The notes: generated by a model from the letters alone, not told the origin. A stretch of 35,000 nucleotides of DNA from Bacillota bacterium (GCA_013178415.1 JABLXA010000022.1:1-35000), one strand, 5' to 3'; shown: positions 7,930 through 17,570, counted from the stretch's first letter. Translations and numbers: made by a program.

Positions 7930-8051
7930 GACTCATAAGCACAACTTGATTTGGGAGATTTCATATCTAGCAACGGGTGTATGTAGCTTTCGTAGGTAAA
8001 TGAAGCCGGAAATCTTGGTAATGCTTTACTATTAAGGGCCAGATAGATGAC

Positions 8052-8138
8052 CACTTGCCGCCGGGTGGCAAATATTTTATCACCTTGGCCGGCAAGTGAT
8101 GTACATCAGGTATTGGCTCAGACGCGTGATGTACATCA
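8052..8138. promoter_or_regulatory. Cluster of inverted repeats with two TGATGTACATCA palindromes
   Basis: Two identical perfect 12-bp palindromes, TGATGTACATCA, lie at 8097-8108 and 8127-8138, 30 bp apart, close to three helical turns. CACTTGCCG (8052-8060) and CGGCAAGTG (8090-8098) form a further 9-bp inverted repeat. The block directly precedes the MarR relic, and MarR proteins typically bind 12-16 bp palindromes near their own genes, so these may be its operators. A strong promoter is not evident. Confidence 0.5.
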
Positions 8139-8165
8139 CGTGATGGCTTCGAATGGTGGTGTGGG

Positions 8166-8384
8166 GAAGTTGTCACCCTTAGCCTGACGTCCGCCGGGAA
8201 GGCCTCCCTTCATGAATTGGAAACAGTGCGACTCAACGCGCTCATTGAGCTTCTGGCTCCCTTAGATCCTGATGAGAAACGGATTCTCACAGGTCTTATA
8301 CAAAAGATTACCCGCTTTGCAGGGCGCCGGGAAGATGCAGAAAGCGAGGCGACTATACATGAGACAGATGATCGAGACCATTGA
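8166..8384 (+). pseudogene. C-terminal remnant of a MarR-family regulator
   Basis: The frame is open from 8130 to TGA 8382-8384. It encodes VVTLSLTSAGKASLHELE and then a helix [18 protein letters not shown] followed by GLIQKITRF. This matches the end of the winged helix and the dimerisation helix of MarR proteins (LT..G ... L...L...LL..L). The N-terminal dimer arm and recognition helix are missing and no start is visible. It overlaps the following ABC ATPase start by 26 bp, as expected for an original marR-ABC-ABC efflux operon. The palindromes just upstream may be its former operator, brought close by a deletion. Confidence 0.65.
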
Positions 8385-8801
8385 CCTGACCAAGATTTTT
8401 GGCGCCCATAAGGCCGTAGATGGCATATCGTTTGGGGTGGACCAGGGCGAAGTGTTTGGATTGGTGGGGCCCAATGGCGCAGGAAAGACGTTGGCCTCGA
8501 TCCTGTAGCACGCCGAAATGTTTGGAATCACATAAGGAGCCTTCGCGAGACTTATAACACAACGATCCTCCTGACAACCCATTATATGGATGAAGCAGAG
8601 AGCATGTGCAGCAGGCTTGTCATTATGCATCTGGGGCGGATTTCAGCCATTGGGACCCCGGAAGAACTCAAGAGGCAAACTGGTAGGGAAAATGCGACTC
8701 TTGAAGACGCTTTTGCCTATTTTACCGGGACAACCATAGAATCAGGAGGGACTTTGCGTGATACCATCAGAACCAGAAGGACAGCTCGCAGGTTGGGTTG
8801 A
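8359..8801 (+). pseudogene. ABC transporter ATPase with internal deletion and frameshift (DrrA-like)
   Basis: The first part reads [19 protein letters not shown] and reaches Walker A, GPNGAGKT, then stops at TAG 8506-8508. From about 8492 another frame resumes exactly at the D-loop ([12 protein letters not shown]), followed by the switch-histidine region TTHYMDEAE and the regulatory tail GTPEELKR. The Q-loop, LSGGQ signature and Walker B (normally about 100 residues) are gone, and the join also shifts the frame. The product cannot hydrolyse ATP. The family resembles daunorubicin/multidrug ABC-2 exporters. It lies directly before, and overlaps, the permease gene it should have energised. Confidence 0.88.
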
Positions 8802-9606
8802 GGAATCCGGGGACAAACAGGCTGGGAGTTTCTTGAAGGGCATCGGCTCCATAATTTTGAAGTCTTATGCCATGGCGGAAATGGAGGTCCGCAAGTTGAG
8901 GCATGATCCTACCGAGCTCATAACGCGGGCCGTGCAGCCAATCCTGTGGCTTACCATCTTTGGCCAGGCGATGAGCAGGATCCGCGCCGTGCCCACCGGG
9001 GGATTCACATATCTACAGTTTATGACCCCGGGAATTCTGGCGCAGTCTGTCGTTTTTATCTCCATCTTTTATGGACTGTCTATCATATGGGAGCGCGATA
9101 TGGGGGTGCTTCAGAAATTCCTCGTCACTCCCACGCCCCGCGAGGCGCTGGTGCTTGGCAAGATGATCTCCGCAGGCATAAGGGGGATAAGCCAGGCTAT
9201 TATCGTTCTTTTTGTTGCTGCCATTCTCCAGGTTCATCTTCATGTGACCTTCTTGCGGGTATTGGGTGTAATCCTGGTGATCATGCTGGGCGCAGGCTTC
9301 TTTGCAGGATTCTCTATGATCATTGCCTCAATCGTCAAGACCCGAGAAAGATTCATGGGAATGGGACAGATCATAACGATGCCGCTCTTCTTTGCGTCTA
9401 ATGCGCTATACCCAATCAGCATCATGCCATTATGGCTTCGATTTATATCAGTTGCAAACCCTTTGAGCTATATCGTCGAAGCTCTCCGGAGTCTTCTCGT
9501 GGTGGGGGATCTCACTCGCCTGCCTCTGGACATTTGCGTTTTGGCCGTGGCATGTTTGGCGGTGACTGTGATAAGCGCGCTTATGTATCCAAGGGTGGTT
9601 ACCTGA
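8758..9606 (+). CDS. ABC-2 type transporter permease (DrrB-like)
   Basis: This is a membrane subunit of an ABC-2 exporter. The 282 residues contain about six hydrophobic segments and the conserved ERDMGVLQKFLVTPTPR motif near 105 and NPLSYIVEALRSL near 235. The start is GTG 8758, with AGGAGGGA 6 bases upstream, overlapping the ATPase tail by 44 bp. The reading frame is intact although its ATPase is destroyed. It may therefore be newly orphaned, decaying, or served by another ATPase. Its family mostly exports drugs or lipids; the substrate is unknown. Confidence 0.85.
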   Translation: MIPSEPEGQLAGWVEESGDKQAGSFLKGIGSIILKSYAMAEMEVRKLRHDPTELITRAVQPILWLTIFGQAMSRIRAVPTGGFTYLQFMTPGILAQSVVFISIFYGLSIIWERDMGVLQKFLVTPTPREALVLGKMISAGIRGISQAIIVLFVAAILQVHLHVTFLRVLGVILVIMLGAGFFAGFSMIIASIVKTRERFMGMGQIITMPLFFASNALYPISIMPLWLRFISVANPLSYIVEALRSLLVVGDLTRLPLDICVLAVACLAVTVISALMYPRVVT

Positions 9607-9647
9607 GTTCCCCGCAGCTCGCTCCGGCTCAGGACGACCTGTTCCTG

Positions 9648-11069
9648 TCATAATGGCTTACTCCTCATCCTCGCGGTAAAGAGCACAAGGCAAGTAATAG
9701 TGGCAAGACCGGAAAGGACACCGGCGGCGAGATAGGCATTCTTGATGGCGATAAGAAATGGTATCTCCCGTCCGGTGGCAACCTGAAGAGATTCCCTCCA
9801 TGCGAAAATGGCTCCGGCGATGGCGATGCCGGCTACCATGCCCACGTTACGAGTGGTAGCCAGCACTCCTCCTGCTGTGCCCAGGCGGTCTCGAGGAACT
9901 GAGCCCATGACTGCACTATTGTTCGGGGACTGAAAAAGGCCCGTCCCCAGCCCAAATAGAGATAATCGCCAGGCTATGTCAAAGCCTCTCGCGCCTGTAT
10001 TGATGGAAACAAGGGCAAGCGCGGCAAGTGTACATAGTGAGGACCCCAGGAAGGCTGGTATTCTATGCCCAATCCTGTCAGAGAGAATCCCTGCAATTGG
10101 CGCGATCAACAGCACGGTTAGGGGGAAAGCCGTCATGACAATGCCCGCGCGCGCCGCGGGGAAATCCAGCGCCCTTTGCAGCAAGAAAGGGGTGGAGAAA
10201 ACGACAACATATTGCGTCATGAAATTCAGCAATGCAGCTACATTAGCCGTAGAGAAGATCCTATTATTGAAAAGGCTGAGGTCCAGCATGGGTTCTGGCC
10301 TGCTCTTCTCCGCATAAATGAATGAGATCCCAGATACGACCGCAGTCCCGCCCACAAACAGGACCGGCCAGGACCAACCCATAGCCTGGCCTCTGCTAAC
10401 AAACACTAATAGCGAGGTCAGCGAAAGGGCGGCCAGGAGTGATCCAGGCCAGTCAAATGAATGGGAAACTTTTCCGGTTTTGACATCGGGAATTAGATTC
10501 TGGCTCAAAATACAGGCAATCAGGCCGACAGGCACATTAATGTAAAAGATCGACCGCCATCCAAGGCTGCTCACCAATAATCCCCCGAGGCTCGGCCCAA
10601 GGGCAAGCCCCAGAGCAACCGACATGCCATTCATGCCGAGCGCCCTTCCTCGTTCCGCAGGAGGAAAAACTGCCGTGATTATGGCAGGGGCTGTGGCCAT
10701 GGTCATTCCGGCCCCTATTGCCTGAATAGCCCTGAATGCCACCAATGCGCCAAGATTTGGAGCAGCCCCGCAGGCGATCGAGGAGATGGTAAATAGAAGT
10801 AATCCATTTATATACAGCCTTTTGAAGCCAAACATGTCCCCCAGTCGTCCGAAGGAAAGGAGCAGGCTGCTTAGCGCAAGAAGATAAGCCATGGACACCC
10901 AGCCAACCGTGCTGGGTTGCACATGAAAGGCACTTGCTATGGTCGGGAAGGCAATATTAACTACACTGGCGTCGATAGGCCCCATGATACCTCCGATTAA
11001 AATGGCGGCCAGGATGCGCCAACGATTCCCATATTCCTGTTGCCAATCAATTTGCATATGAAAGGCCAT
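9648..11069 (-). CDS. MFS multidrug exporter, DHA2 (EmrB/QacA) family
   Basis: This is a proton-driven exporter in the cytoplasmic membrane. The product has about 14 hydrophobic segments. It shows MGPIDASVVNIAFP in TM1 (family motif D1), GRLGDMFGFKRLY (motif A) between TM2 and TM3, RAIQAIGAG (motif B) and a long ALGLALGPSLGGLL motif C typical of drug/H+ antiporters. I place the start at ATG 11067-11069, 7 bases after GAGGT; an ATG two codons upstream is too close to that site. It is transcribed away from azlC and converges on the ABC-2 permease. Substrates cannot be predicted. Confidence 0.9.
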   Translation of the reverse strand: MAFHMQIDWQQEYGNRWRILAAILIGGIMGPIDASVVNIAFPTIASAFHVQPSTVGWVSMAYLLALSSLLLSFGRLGDMFGFKRLYINGLLLFTISSIACGAAPNLGALVAFRAIQAIGAGMTMATAPAIITAVFPPAERGRALGMNGMSVALGLALGPSLGGLLVSSLGWRSIFYINVPVGLIACILSQNLIPDVKTGKVSHSFDWPGSLLAALSLTSLLVFVSRGQAMGWSWPVLFVGGTAVVSGISFIYAEKSRPEPMLDLSLFNNRIFSTANVAALLNFMTQYVVVFSTPFLLQRALDFPAARAGIVMTAFPLTVLLIAPIAGILSDRIGHRIPAFLGSSLCTLAALALVSINTGARGFDIAWRLSLFGLGTGLFQSPNNSAVMGSVPRDRLGTAGGVLATTRNVGMVAGIAIAGAIFAWRESLQVATGREIPFLIAIKNAYLAAGVLSGLATITCLVLFTARMRSKPL

Positions 11070-11178
11070 GGCCATTACCTCGCATTCGCCAAATGGAGAA
11101 AATATCGCTACCAGTATAGCACACAAGGGGAGGGTCGGAAAAGTCTCTTGACGAGTATACGAGGATATGAAAGGGCTA

Positions 11179-11207
11179 TTCCTTTATTAGCCTGGCTGCG
11201 GTAAAAT
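11179..11207 (+). promoter_or_regulatory. Candidate azlC promoter very close to the start codon
   Basis: TAAAAT (11202-11207) is a good -10 box with a weak TTCCTT -35 box (11179-11184) and a 17-bp spacer. Transcription would begin about 3 bases before the azlC ATG at 11217, where no ribosome binding site is seen. A leaderless message is therefore possible. Confidence 0.3.
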
Positions 11208-11216
11208 CAAGTTAAT

Positions 11217-11951
11217 ATGAGGCCACTGTCATCGATTTTTTCATCCACAATTCTAACCAGGAGCGCTGCCGGCGAATTCTTTGCGGGGATCAGGACGGCC
11301 ATACCCATTATGTTGGGTTATATTCCAATAGGGTTCGCGTATGGAGTGCTGGCCCGCCAGGCAGGGTTATCAGTGACGCAGGCGACTGCCATGTCTCTTG
11401 CAGTATATGCAGGATCGTCTCAATTCATCGCTATTGCCATGCTTACTTCAGGCTCTAGTCCACTCGCCATCATTTCGACGACTTTTCTGGTGAATTTGAG
11501 ACATCTGCTTTTCAGCGTCTCCTTGGTAACTTATCTCCGTCGTTTTTCCATACCAGCTTTAGCAGCGCTTTCGTTTGGAATTACCGATGAGACCTATGCT
11601 GCAGGAATCGGCCGGTACTCACAGGAGGAACCACGATTTCCGATGGTTCTGAGTCTGCATCTGGCATCTTATCTCTCCTGGGCTATTGCTTCACTAGCCG
11701 GGGCATCTGTTTCTTCTATTGTTGGGAATGCGTCAAACCTTGGCTTCGATTTTGCGTTGCCTGCCATGTTTATCGCTCTTCTCATCCCGCAACTGAAAAA
11801 CAGGATTACGATCATTGTAGCGCTATCATCAGCTCTTATTTCTCTGGGGGTTTTGATGACGGGCTGGAGCAGCTGGAACATAATCATAGCCACATTGGTC
11901 AGTGCCACCTTGGGGGTGTTGCTGGATAAATGGACGAAGCGAAATTCCTGA
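11217..11951 (+). CDS. azlC: AzlC-family branched-chain amino acid exporter, large subunit
   Basis: AzlC and AzlD together export branched-chain amino acids or analogues. The 244 residues show the family motifs: GIRTAIPIMLGYIPIGFAYGVLA near 25, MSLAVYAGSSQFIA near 60, NLRHLLFSVSL near 92 and FGITDETYA near 120. There are several membrane segments and the usual length is kept. The ATG at 11217 lacks an obvious ribosome binding site, and no better in-frame start is present before the conserved region. The azlD start overlaps the end of this gene by 22 bp. Confidence 0.92.
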   Translation: MRPLSSIFSSTILTRSAAGEFFAGIRTAIPIMLGYIPIGFAYGVLARQAGLSVTQATAMSLAVYAGSSQFIAIAMLTSGSSPLAIISTTFLVNLRHLLFSVSLVTYLRRFSIPALAALSFGITDETYAAGIGRYSQEEPRFPMVLSLHLASYLSWAIASLAGASVSSIVGNASNLGFDFALPAMFIALLIPQLKNRITIIVALSSALISLGVLMTGWSSWNIIIATLVSATLGVLLDKWTKRNS

Positions 11952-12253
11952 TAATGATCGCGGGAATGTTTGCAGTTACATACATTCCGCGGGCTCTGCC
12001 ACTTATAGCTCTAAGCAGGTCAAAGATGCCTGGTTGGGCTGTACAATGGTTGGGGTTCGTTCCCAGCGCTGTGCTTGCAGCGCTACTTGCGCCGGGCATT
12101 CTTATGCCTCACCAGCATATTGATCTGGGCCTACATAATAATTACCTTATAGCCGCCATTCCCACCATACTTGTCGCCGTAAAGACCAAGAGCCTTGCGG
12201 TGTCTGTTGCGATTGGCGTGGCCATCATGGTTTTCTTGCAGAGATTCTGTTGA
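11930..12253 (+). CDS. azlD: AzlD-family branched-chain amino acid transport partner
   Basis: This is the small membrane partner of AzlC. The 107 residues contain the family opening MFAVTYIPRALPL and about four hydrophobic segments, with GVAIMVFLQRFC at the end. The start at 11930 overlaps azlC by 22 bp. A second ATG at 11954, just after the azlC stop, is an alternative that would keep the family core. Overlap and order match the standard azlCD pair. Confidence 0.9.
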   Translation: MDEAKFLIMIAGMFAVTYIPRALPLIALSRSKMPGWAVQWLGFVPSAVLAALLAPGILMPHQHIDLGLHNNYLIAAIPTILVAVKTKSLAVSVAIGVAIMVFLQRFC

Positions 12254-12277
12254 TCATCATGTCGGCTCAATCTGAAA

Positions 12278-12323
12278 TGGAGCGCCAAATCGGCGCGACA
12301 GGCATAATCACCTTGGCGCTCCA
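12278..12323. repeat. Perfect 11-bp inverted repeat between azlD and the PAP2 gene
   Basis: TGGAGCGCCAA (12278-12288) and TTGGCGCTCCA (12313-12323) are perfect complements separated by 24 bases. There is no T-run after either arm on either strand, so it is not a classical intrinsic terminator. It could be an operator or an RNA hairpin for the gene starting at 12371. Confidence 0.75.
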
Positions 12324-12370
12324 TAGGCATGATCAATCTATGAGCTAGAGCCGCGAAAGGAGAACCCCTA

Positions 12371-12925
12371 ATGAATAGATGGAGATCTTTTGCTATGGCT
12401 GTCTTGATCGCAATGGTGATTTTCCTCCCGGCCCCGGGCACATGGGCGCAGGGGCGAGACCCGCTTGAGCCGGTGGGAGATGCAGGCCAGGTCGTTCTCC
12501 CGGCTGCGGCTCTCATCATGACCTACGCTCATGGAGATGATGATGGGACTGCGCAATTCATCAAGGCATTCGCGCTTGCCCAGTTCGTCACAGGCGCTCT
12601 GAAACTCACTATTGACAGCCGGCGTCCCAATGGCGGCGAATTCTCATTTCCATCGGGGCACACTGCGTCAGCCTTTGCTGGGGCCGCTTTCCTGCATCGT
12701 CGATATGGATGGAGATACGGCGGGCCTGCGTATATGCTCGCGACGGTGGTGGGCATTAGCAGGATAACTTCCAATAACCACTGGCCTGGGGATGTGCTGG
12801 CAGGCGCGGCCATTGGCATCGGGGCGAACTGGATCCTCACCACAGGATATCAACCCCACGGGGCATCCATTGCTCCCGCCATCATAGGCGAGAGCCCTGG
12901 CCTGGCTATTGCGTTGGCGTTTTGA
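12371..12925 (+). CDS. Exported or membrane PAP2-family phosphatase
   Basis: This is a second PAP2 protein, distinct from the one at 3836-4387. An N-terminal signal-like segment (MNRWRSFAMAVLIAMVIFL, cleavage possible after TWAQ) precedes the three motifs: KLTIDSRRPN near 77, FPSGHTASAF near 90 and GISRITSNNHWPGDVLAG near 125. It has fewer strong membrane segments than typical, resembling the periplasmic or acid-phosphatase-like branch. AAAGGAGA lies 7 bases before the ATG. It stands alone after azlD, behind a perfect inverted repeat. Substrate is unknown (lipid phosphate or pyrophosphate likely). Confidence 0.85.
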   Translation: MNRWRSFAMAVLIAMVIFLPAPGTWAQGRDPLEPVGDAGQVVLPAAALIMTYAHGDDDGTAQFIKAFALAQFVTGALKLTIDSRRPNGGEFSFPSGHTASAFAGAAFLHRRYGWRYGGPAYMLATVVGISRITSNNHWPGDVLAGAAIGIGANWILTTGYQPHGASIAPAIIGESPGLAIALAF

Positions 12926-12988
12926 TCAATTGGGAGTGGATAATCCTCTCGGCGGCCTTGGCTAATACTATCTGGCTTGAGTCCCGAT

Positions 12989-15900
12989 TCATGCTAAATG
13001 CAGGGCATGGGATTCGCCAGAATAGAATTCCTGGATGCTCTTGACCTGGAAACCGGCCTTTCGCTGTGCCCGGATGCCTTCTACCGCTGCCAGGGCCCCC
13101 TGTATCGTTGTAATGATAGGCACTCCATTCAGGATGCCAAGCCTTCGCATTTTGTATTCATCATATTTGGGGCCTTTCCCCACGGGGGTATTTATTATGA
13201 GTTGAATCTCCCCATTCCTGATATGATCAAGTATATTGGGCCTGCCCTCTCCAATCTTATTCACCAGGGTTGCGGGGATGCCATGTGCTTCCAGGGCGCC
13301 CAAGGTTCCCTTCGTAGCCAGTATGGTAAATCCGAGCTCATGGATTGCTCTTGCTACAGGCAAAATGTCCCTTTTATCCTTATCTGCTACCGTGATGAGG
13401 ATTGAACCCTGGGAAGGAAGCGGGACTCCTGCGGCGATCTGAGATTTTGCGAAGGCTGCGCCGAAGCTATAGTCTATGCCCATGACTTCTCCAGTAGAAC
13501 GCATCTCAGGCCCTAGGATTATATCTACTCCCGGGAATTTGATGAAAGGCAGCACAGCTTCTTTCACTGCCACATATTCAGGGGTTACCTCCTGTGTAAA
13601 TCCCAGCTCGCGGAGGGACTTCCCGAGCATCACCTTTGTAGCAAGGCGAGGTAGCTGGACCCCAATGGCCTTGCTTACGAAAGGCACCGTGCGGGAGGCA
13701 CGCGGGTTTACCTCGAGGATATAGACATCATTCCCCTTCACCGCGAACTGGATGTTTATGAGCCCGCAGACATTGAGAGCCTCTGCAAGAAGCTGAGTTA
13801 TTCGCCTGATACGCTCGACTATGGCTGGGGCCAGGCTGAAGGCAGGCAGGCTGCAGCAGCTGTCACCTGAATGGATGCCAGCATACTCTATGTGTTCCAT
13901 GATGCCGCCTATCACTGTGATTTCCCCGTCCGAAATGGCATCCACATCTACTTCAGTAGCCCCTTCGATGAATTTGTCTACCAGCACCGGATATTCTGGC
14001 GATACCTGGACAGCCCGGCTCATATAGTCCTCGAGCGAAGGCTCATCATAGACTATCTCCATGGCGCGGCCTCCCAAAACATATGATGGCCTCACCAGCA
14101 CTGGATAGCCTATCCTCCTGGCTACGGCCTTGGCTTCCTCTACCGAACGTCCTGAGCCGTTTTCCGGCTGAAGGAGGTCGAGGCGCCTGACTATCCCGGC
14201 AAACTTCTCGCGGTCTTCGGCAAGGTCGATCATGCTCGGAGATGTCCCCAGGATGGGAACGCCTAGAGCCGCCAGTGGCTGGCTGAGTCTCAGAGGAGTC
14301 TGGCCACCGAACTGAACAATGATGCCCTCGGGCTTTTCCTTGTCATAGATATTTAATACATCCTCGAGTGTCAGCGGCTCAAAATACAGCTTATCCGAGG
14401 TATCATAGTCGGTACTCACAGTCTCGGGATTACAATTCACCATTATGACCTCACAACCCTCTTCTTTCAGGGCAAACGCGGCCTGGACGCAGCAATAATC
14501 GAATTCTATGCCCTGACCGATGCGGTTGGGACCGCCACCAAGGATCATGACCTTACGCCTGGAAGAGGGGCGGAATTCATCTTCGTATTCATAGGTGGAA
14601 TAGTAGTAAGGGGTATGAGCCTCGAATTCCGCTGCGCAGGTATCCACGAGCTTGAATACGGCTTCTATGCCATGGGACTTGCGATAAGTCCTGACCTCTG
14701 CCTCCGTTTTGCCGGAAATGAAGGCAAGCTGGCGATCTGAGAACCCATATCGCTTGGCCTCGCGGATCAATGCGGGATCCCAGAGAGAAATGTCTTGATT
14801 ATTTATGGTTTCCTCAAGTCTTTTCTCCATGTCCACAATCTGCTTGATATTGTAGAGGAACCATTTGTCTATCTTTGTGAGCTCATAGATCCTGTCGACA
14901 GTCATGCCCAGACGTAAGGCATACCGTATGTAGAACAATCTTTCGGCATTTGGGTGGACAAGATGGTTTATCAGATCCTTCTGTATTTCCTCATCCTTCT
15001 GTATTATTGAATTACCCTTTCCCACAGGGGGATCAAAAGCCAATATGTCCTTCCCATCTTTTCCTAGCCCAAAACGGCCTTCCTCCAGGGAACGGATAGC
15101 CTTCTGCAGTGCCTCTTTGAATGTACGCCCGATCGCCATGACTTCTCCCACTGATTTCATTTGCGTGGTTAGCGTGGCATCAACACCAGGGAACTTGGCG
15201 AAGTCCCACCTGGGTATCTTCACCACACAGTAATCTATTGTGGGCTCAAAGCAGGCAGGTGTCTTTTTTGTGATGTCATTGGGTATTTCGTCCAGGGTGT
15301 ATCCTATAGCGAGTTTCGCCGCGATCTTGGCAATGGGAAACCCGGTGGCCTTTGAAGCCAAGGCTGAGGATCTCGAAACCCTTGGGTTCATCTCCACTAC
15401 GATCATTCTTCCTGTCTCGGGGTGGACCGCAAACTGGATGTTTGAACCACCGGTTTCAACGCCTATTTCCCGGATGATGGCAATAGCCGCATCCCGCATG
15501 AGCTGGTATTCTTTATCTGTAAGCGTCTGGGCAGGAGCGACTGTTATGCTGTCGCCTGTATGCACTCCCATCGGATCGAAATTCTCAATGGAACAGATGA
15601 TCACCACATTGTCTTTGCGATCTCTCATTACCTCGAGCTCATATTCCTTCCAGCCTATAAGGGATTCCTCGACCAGCACCTCGCAAATGGGGCTGGCGTC
15701 AAGGCCCGCTTGAACTATATCTCTTAGTTCATCCACATTATAGGCGATTCCGCCTCCGGTCCCACCCAGAGTATAGGACGGCCTTATTATAAGGGGAAAA
15801 CCTGCTTCACCGGCGAACGAAATGGCTTCCTCTACCGAATGGACAAGGGCGCTTCGCGCGTTTTCAAGACCGATCCTTTCCATGGCGGCTTTGAAAAGCT

Positions 15901-16288
15901 CACGTTTTTCGGCCTTTTCAATGGCGTCGAAGCTTGCGCCGATGAGTTTCACGCCATATTTCTCGAGGATACCCCGCCTTACAAGCTCTGTGGCTACATT
16001 TAAGCCGGTTTGGCCTCCGAGGGTCGGCAGGAGCGCGCAGGGCCGGTCACGCTCGATTATCTTCTCAACCATTTCAGGGGTGATCGGCTCGATATAGGTT
16101 TTGTCGGCCATATCTGGATCAGTCATGATGGTAGCAGGATTACTATTTATGAGAATGACCTCATAACCTTCCTCTCTCAATGCTTTACATGCTTGAGAAC
16201 CAGAATAATCGAATTCGCAGGCCTGTCCTATAATGATGGGCCCCGAACCTATAATGAGAATCTTCTTGATATCAGTCCGCTTAGGCAC
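12989..16288 (-). CDS. carB: Carbamoyl phosphate synthase large chain
   Basis: CarB makes carbamoyl phosphate from bicarbonate, ammonia (from CarA) and two ATP, for pyrimidine and arginine synthesis. The two homologous halves are visible: [23 protein letters not shown] at the start and [23 protein letters not shown] near residue 550. Each is followed by an ATP-grasp domain ([28 protein letters not shown]), with an MGS-like allosteric domain at the end ([26 protein letters not shown]). About 1,099 residues is full length. I chose GTG 16286-16288 (MPKRTDIKK) because GGGGAGGTGG lies upstream. It overlaps the carA stop by 8 bases, implying coupled translation. Confidence 0.97.
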   Translation of the reverse strand: MPKRTDIKKILIIGSGPIIIGQACEFDYSGSQACKALREEGYEVILINSNPATIMTDPDMADKTYIEPITPEMVEKIIERDRPCALLPTLGGQTGLNVATELVRRGILEKYGVKLIGASFDAIEKAEKRELFKAAMERIGLENARSALVHSVEEAISFAGEAGFPLIIRPSYTLGGTGGGIAYNVDELRDIVQAGLDASPICEVLVEESLIGWKEYELEVMRDRKDNVVIICSIENFDPMGVHTGDSITVAPAQTLTDKEYQLMRDAAIAIIREIGVETGGSNIQFAVHPETGRMIVVEMNPRVSRSSALASKATGFPIAKIAAKLAIGYTLDEIPNDITKKTPACFEPTIDYCVVKIPRWDFAKFPGVDATLTTQMKSVGEVMAIGRTFKEALQKAIRSLEEGRFGLGKDGKDILAFDPPVGKGNSIIQKDEEIQKDLINHLVHPNAERLFYIRYALRLGMTVDRIYELTKIDKWFLYNIKQIVDMEKRLEETINNQDISLWDPALIREAKRYGFSDRQLAFISGKTEAEVRTYRKSHGIEAVFKLVDTCAAEFEAHTPYYYSTYEYEDEFRPSSRRKVMILGGGPNRIGQGIEFDYCCVQAAFALKEEGCEVIMVNCNPETVSTDYDTSDKLYFEPLTLEDVLNIYDKEKPEGIIVQFGGQTPLRLSQPLAALGVPILGTSPSMIDLAEDREKFAGIVRRLDLLQPENGSGRSVEEAKAVARRIGYPVLVRPSYVLGGRAMEIVYDEPSLEDYMSRAVQVSPEYPVLVDKFIEGATEVDVDAISDGEITVIGGIMEHIEYAGIHSGDSCCSLPAFSLAPAIVERIRRITQLLAEALNVCGLINIQFAVKGNDVYILEVNPRASRTVPFVSKAIGVQLPRLATKVMLGKSLRELGFTQEVTPEYVAVKEAVLPFIKFPGVDIILGPEMRSTGEVMGIDYSFGAAFAKSQIAAGVPLPSQGSILITVADKDKRDILPVARAIHELGFTILATKGTLGALEAHGIPATLVNKIGEGRPNILDHIRNGEIQLIINTPVGKGPKYDEYKMRRLGILNGVPIITTIQGALAAVEGIRAQRKAGFQVKSIQEFYSGESHALHLA

Positions 16289-17381
16289 AGTCTGCCACCT
16301 CCCCACGCATCAGAGAAGCGAATCTCTCAAAAAGGTATCGAGAATCATGGGGCCCGGGCGAGGCTTCTGGATGGTATTGCACAGAAAAGAACCGGAGTTC
16401 GCGGCTTTCCATTCCTTCCAGGGTCCCATCATTGAGGTTGATATGGGTGACCTCCAGGTCCCCGGGGCCCCCGCCATCGGGTATTTCCACGCAGAAACCG
16501 TGGTTTTGCGCGGTGATTTCAACCCTTCCCGTTTTAAGGTCCTTTACTGGCTGGTTACCGCCCCGGTGCCCGAACTTCAACTTGAAGGTATCAAGACCCA
16601 GGGCTCTGCCTAATATCTGATGCCCGAGGCAGATGCCAAAAATGGGCTTCTTACCAAGGAGTTTCCTCACTTCTTCTACGATGCCTGAGAGAGCTGCTGG
16701 ATCGCCGGGGCCATTGGAAAGAAAGATCCCATCAGGGTTCAATGATAAGACCTCGCTGGCAGTTGTTCCTGCAGGGACCACTATGACCCTGCATCCTGCG
16801 GATTTCAGCATTCTCAAAATGTTGAGCTTTACTCCGAAGTCCATGGCCACGACTGTGAATTCGGATTCGCCGCCTTCGTCCCAGATATACATTCTGTCGG
16901 ATGTCACATATTTCACGAGATCACGGCCCACTAATCCCGGAGAGTTTCTAGCTTTTTCCACCAGACTCCCGGGATCGAGATCGATGGTAGAGAGCACGCC
17001 CTTCATGGCGCCAAGTTCACGTATGTGTTTTGTCAAGGCGCGCGTGTCAATTCCCTCCACGCCCAGAGCGCCGCTAGATTCGATGAAGTCTGCGAGGGTA
17101 GCCCTGCACCTGAAATTATGTGGGTAAGGGCTGTATTCCCGCACTATGAGAGCCTCGGCCCGGATAGCAGGCGCTTCCATATCCTCCGGATTAGTCCCAT
17201 AATTCCCGATCAAAGGGTAGGTTAGAGTTACTATCTGCCCTTTATATGAAGGATCGGTAAGTATCTCCTGATAGCCAGTCATGCTTGTATTGAATACTAC
17301 TTCGCCGTAAACCTCGCCCGAGCCTGCAAATGCTCTACCTTCGAGCACAAATCCGTCCTCGAGCGCCAGAAGCGCACGCAT
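16281..17381 (-). CDS. carA: Carbamoyl phosphate synthase small chain (glutaminase)
   Basis: CarA hydrolyses glutamine and channels ammonia to CarB. The N-terminal CPSase domain shows [37 protein letters not shown]. The class I amidotransferase domain shows FLSNGPGDP, the nucleophile elbow [11 protein letters not shown] and the catalytic [13 protein letters not shown]. About 366 residues is normal. ATG 17379-17381 sits 8 bases after AGGAGG; an ATG two codons upstream is too close. Two promoter candidates precede it. I see no PyrR-type binding loop in the leader. Confidence 0.97.
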   Translation of the reverse strand: MRALLALEDGFVLEGRAFAGSGEVYGEVVFNTSMTGYQEILTDPSYKGQIVTLTYPLIGNYGTNPEDMEAPAIRAEALIVREYSPYPHNFRCRATLADFIESSGALGVEGIDTRALTKHIRELGAMKGVLSTIDLDPGSLVEKARNSPGLVGRDLVKYVTSDRMYIWDEGGESEFTVVAMDFGVKLNILRMLKSAGCRVIVVPAGTTASEVLSLNPDGIFLSNGPGDPAALSGIVEEVRKLLGKKPIFGICLGHQILGRALGLDTFKLKFGHRGGNQPVKDLKTGRVEITAQNHGFCVEIPDGGGPGDLEVTHINLNDGTLEGMESRELRFFSVQYHPEASPGPHDSRYLFERFASLMRGEVADCA

Positions 17382-17433
17382 GGTCATTCCCTCCTGAGGC
17401 TATCCCACTTGTTGATTTGGCTTAATTAAAACA

Positions 17434-17462
17434 ACGATAACGAAGGTGAGGCCAAATGTCAA
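17434..17462 (-). promoter_or_regulatory. Candidate proximal carAB promoter
   Basis: On the minus strand a perfect TTGACA (17457-17462), a 17-bp spacer and TATCGT (17434-17439) would start transcription about 45 bases before carA. The -35 box is full consensus; the -10 is 4/6. Confidence 0.5.
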
Positions 17463-17540
17463 GAATATAAATTCGAGAGATCTAAGGATTTGCATAGGAA
17501 CGACACGGGCGATGGGCATTGGCGCCACACGGTGAGGAAT

Positions 17541-17570
17541 ATTATAATCATATAGTGAATAATTATGCAA
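17541..17570 (-). promoter_or_regulatory. Candidate distal carAB promoter
   Basis: A perfect TATAAT (17541-17546, minus strand) lies 18 bp from a weak TTGCAT (17565-17570), just downstream of the hairpin at 17571-17608. The leader from here would be about 150 bases and would include a 39-codon hydrophobic ORF (17400-17519). Confidence 0.4.

Noticed and set aside
7967-8176. Minus-strand frame with a His-rich repeat (DVHHASEPIPDVHHLP)
   Set aside because: The repeated DVHH is simply the minus-strand translation of the twin palindromes; no ribosome binding site or family match.
8262-8630. Minus-strand frame of 122 codons
   Set aside because: It is the shadow of the broken ABC ATPase, whose plus-strand frames match known motifs.
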